DNA from: Candidatus Cloacimonadota bacterium
GTDB lineage: Bacteria > Cloacimonadota > Cloacimonadia > Cloacimonadales > TCS61
Length of the DNA stretch: 6,471 nucleotides
Reading direction: 5' to 3'
Assembly: GCA_030668345.1 (NCBI GenBank)
Contig: DAOUUD010000100.1
Span: 1 to 6,471 of the forward strand
Every line of letters starts with the position of its first letter. The first letter of the stretch is position 1. Shown piece by piece: positions 4,791 through 6,471 of the stretch. Under the pieces are notes generated by a model that was given only the letters and a program-made list of their open reading frames with translations, was not told the DNA's origin and did not search any database. The translations under genes and the position numbers were made by a program.

Positions 4791-6471
4791 ATGGGTAAAA
4801 TAATAGGAATCGATCTGGGTACAACAAATTCCTGCGTAAGTGTAATGGAAGGTGGCAAACCTGTTGTTATTCAGAATGCGGAAGGAGGTCGTACAACTCC
4901 CTCTGTAGTTGCTTTCACAAAAGACAAACAAAGGCTGGTAGGACAGTTGGCAAAACGCCAGGCAGTAACCAATCCCCGCAATACGATCTCTTCTATCAAG
5001 AGATTTATGGGACGTCAGCTGAATGAAGTTGCTAATGAAATAAAAAGTATTACTTACCAGATAAAAGGTGGTAAATTCGGAGAAGCTACCGTTCATGTGG
5101 ATATCGAGAACAAGGATTTTACACCGCAGGAAATTTCAGCTATGGTTTTAAACAAAATGAAAGAGACCGCCGAAGCTCATCTTGGCCAAAAGGTGACGGA
5201 AGCTGTTATCACTGTACCGGCATATTTCAACGATGCTCAGCGACAGGCAACAAAAGATGCAGGAAAAATTGCCGGTTTAGAAGTGAAACGTATCATAAAC
5301 GAACCTACGGCAGCAGCCCTGGCTTATGGAATGGAAAATAAAAAAGAAGAAAAAATAGCTGTTTACGACCTGGGTGGCGGAACTTTTGATATTTCTATTT
5401 TGGAAGTAGCCGAAGGTGTAGTAGAAGTGCTCTCTACAAACGGTAATACACATCTTGGTGGAGATGATTTCGATAAAAAGCTCATGGATTGGATTCTTGA
5501 AGAATTTAAAAAACAAGACGGCATCGACCTTTCTGGCGACCCGATGGCTATGCAGAGAGTAAAAGAAGCTGCTGAAAAAGCAAAGATCGAACTTTCCGGA
5601 ACTCAGACAACTAATATCAACCTGCCGTTCATCACAGCAGATGCCGGTGGTCCGAAACACCTTAGCCTTGACCTTACACTTTCTCAATTCAACAGGATGA
5701 CAAGCGATCTGGTGGTACATTCTATAGATCCGTGTAAACTTGCACTTAAAGATGCCAAACTAAAGGTAGAAGATATAGATGAAATACTTCTGGTAGGTGG
5801 CAGCACCAGGATTCCTGCCGTTGTGGAAGCTGTGGAAAAATTCTTTGGGAAAAAACCCAACAAAGGTGTTAACCCCGATGAAGTAGTTGCGGTTGGTGCA
5901 GCAATCCAGGGCGGTATTCTATCCGGTGATGAAGATCTGAAAGATATTCTACTGCTCGATGTTACACCCCTTTCTCTGGGTATCGAAACTCTGGGTGGAG
6001 TTATGACCACTCTTATCGAAAGAAATACAACCATCCCAACCAAAAAAAGCCAGATATTCTCTACTGCAGCAGATAATCAACCGGCTGTTTCTATTGTTGT
6101 TCTACAAGGTGAACGTTCCATGGCTTCTGATAACAGAAGACTTGGTAACTTTGAACTTACAGGTATTCCTGCAGCACCGCGTGGTCTTCCACAGATCGAA
6201 GTAACCTTCGATATCGATGCCAATGGAATTTTGCATGTTCACGCTCAGGATAAGGGAACAGGTAAAGAGCAATCAATCAAAATTGAAAGATCCGGTGCAC
6301 TCAATGAAGAAGAAATCGACAGAATGGTGAAAGATGCCGAAGCTCATGCCGATGAAGACCAGAAGCAGAAAGATTCCATTCAATCACGAACTGAGCTTGA
6401 TACATTGATATTCTCCACAGAAAAAAGCCTGGGTGAACAGGGTGACAAACTGACACCGGAAGAGAAAAAAG
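4791..6471 (+). CDS. dnaK: Molecular chaperone DnaK (Hsp70), 3' end beyond the window
   Basis: DnaK binds exposed hydrophobic segments of client proteins in an ATP-driven cycle with DnaJ and GrpE in the cytoplasm. The frame is open from ATG 4791 to the window end, giving 560 residues; about 75-80 C-terminal residues of the usual 630-640 are missing. All signatures are present: IDLGTTNS (7-14), DLGGGTFD (193-200, with Thr198 equivalent to E. coli Thr199) and LVGGSTRIP (334-342). The interdomain linker DILLLD is at 385-390. The substrate domain follows with LQGER and GIPAAPRGLPQIEVTFDID. The helical lid begins near residue 505 and is incomplete. The ATPase domain keeps the segment typical of GrpE-dependent DnaKs. 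No CIRCE or promoter precedes it, so it is probably transcribed from the hrcA promoter. dnaJ is the expected next gene. Confidence 0.97.
   Translation, partial: MGKIIGIDLGTTNSCVSVMEGGKPVVIQNAEGGRTTPSVVAFTKDKQRLVGQLAKRQAVTNPRNTISSIKRFMGRQLNEVANEIKSITYQIKGGKFGEATVHVDIENKDFTPQEISAMVLNKMKETAEAHLGQKVTEAVITVPAYFNDAQRQATKDAGKIAGLEVKRIINEPTAAALAYGMENKKEEKIAVYDLGGGTFDISILEVAEGVVEVLSTNGNTHLGGDDFDKKLMDWILEEFKKQDGIDLSGDPMAMQRVKEAAEKAKIELSGTQTTNINLPFITADAGGPKHLSLDLTLSQFNRMTSDLVVHSIDPCKLALKDAKLKVEDIDEILLVGGSTRIPAVVEAVEKFFGKKPNKGVNPDEVVAVGAAIQGGILSGDEDLKDILLLDVTPLSLGIETLGGVMTTLIERNTTIPTKKSQIFSTAADNQPAVSIVVLQGERSMASDNRRLGNFELTGIPAAPRGLPQIEVTFDIDANGILHVHAQDKGTGKEQSIKIERSGALNEEEIDRMVKDAEAHADEDQKQKDSIQSRTELDTLIFSTEKSLGEQGDKLTPEEKK

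Noticed and set aside
4632..5096. Reverse-strand open frame of 154 codons across the end of grpE and the start of dnaK.
   Set aside because: It lies opposite two strongly conserved genes, resembles no known family and depends on their codon pattern. The same holds for the other reverse-strand frames, including those at 5277-5720 and 5684-6043.

Overview
The window is a compact, AT-rich bacterial stretch with every gene on the + strand: the 3' end of a REP-associated Y1 transposase, a secreted S9-family serine peptidase, and the start of a class I heat-shock operon, hrcA-grpE-dnaK, cut off inside dnaK. The DnaK is of the GrpE-dependent Gram-negative type. The exported peptidase, the hrcA-first operon order and the kind of transposase suggest an uncultured-type Gram-negative of the Fibrobacteres-Chlorobi-Bacteroidetes neighbourhood (for example Cloacimonadota). 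That taxonomic guess is an inference from family resemblance and composition, not a proof.

Layout. Positions 1-376 hold the C-terminal 124 residues of the transposase, with a REP-like palindrome embedded in frame in its coding sequence. Positions 377-516 are a spacer without a convincing promoter or terminator. Positions 517-2907 encode a 796-residue exported peptidase that starts at TTG and resembles the S9D glutamyl endopeptidases known from plastids and bacteria. Positions 2908-3096 form the control region of the heat-shock operon: two imperfect CIRCE operators (2982-3008 and 3052-3078) flank a perfect TTGACA box. hrcA (3097-4152) overlaps grpE (4142-4696) by 11 bases. The 94-base grpE-dnaK gap is almost entirely self-complementary: a 48-base long hairpin (4697-4744) abuts a second imperfect hairpin (4745-4774), followed by a strong Shine-Dalgarno sequence and dnaK (4791 to the window end, 560 codons seen).

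How it works together. HrcA should bind the two CIRCE sites and repress its own operon. Heat shock should relieve this and produce GrpE, the nucleotide exchange factor, and DnaK, the Hsp70 chaperone; dnaJ probably follows beyond the window. The hairpins between grpE and dnaK may set the relative output of the two genes by RNA processing, stability or control of ribosome access. No unknown multi-gene system is visible. The points most worth a second look are the paired CIRCE sites, the structured grpE-dnaK gap and the REP-like palindrome inside the transposase gene.
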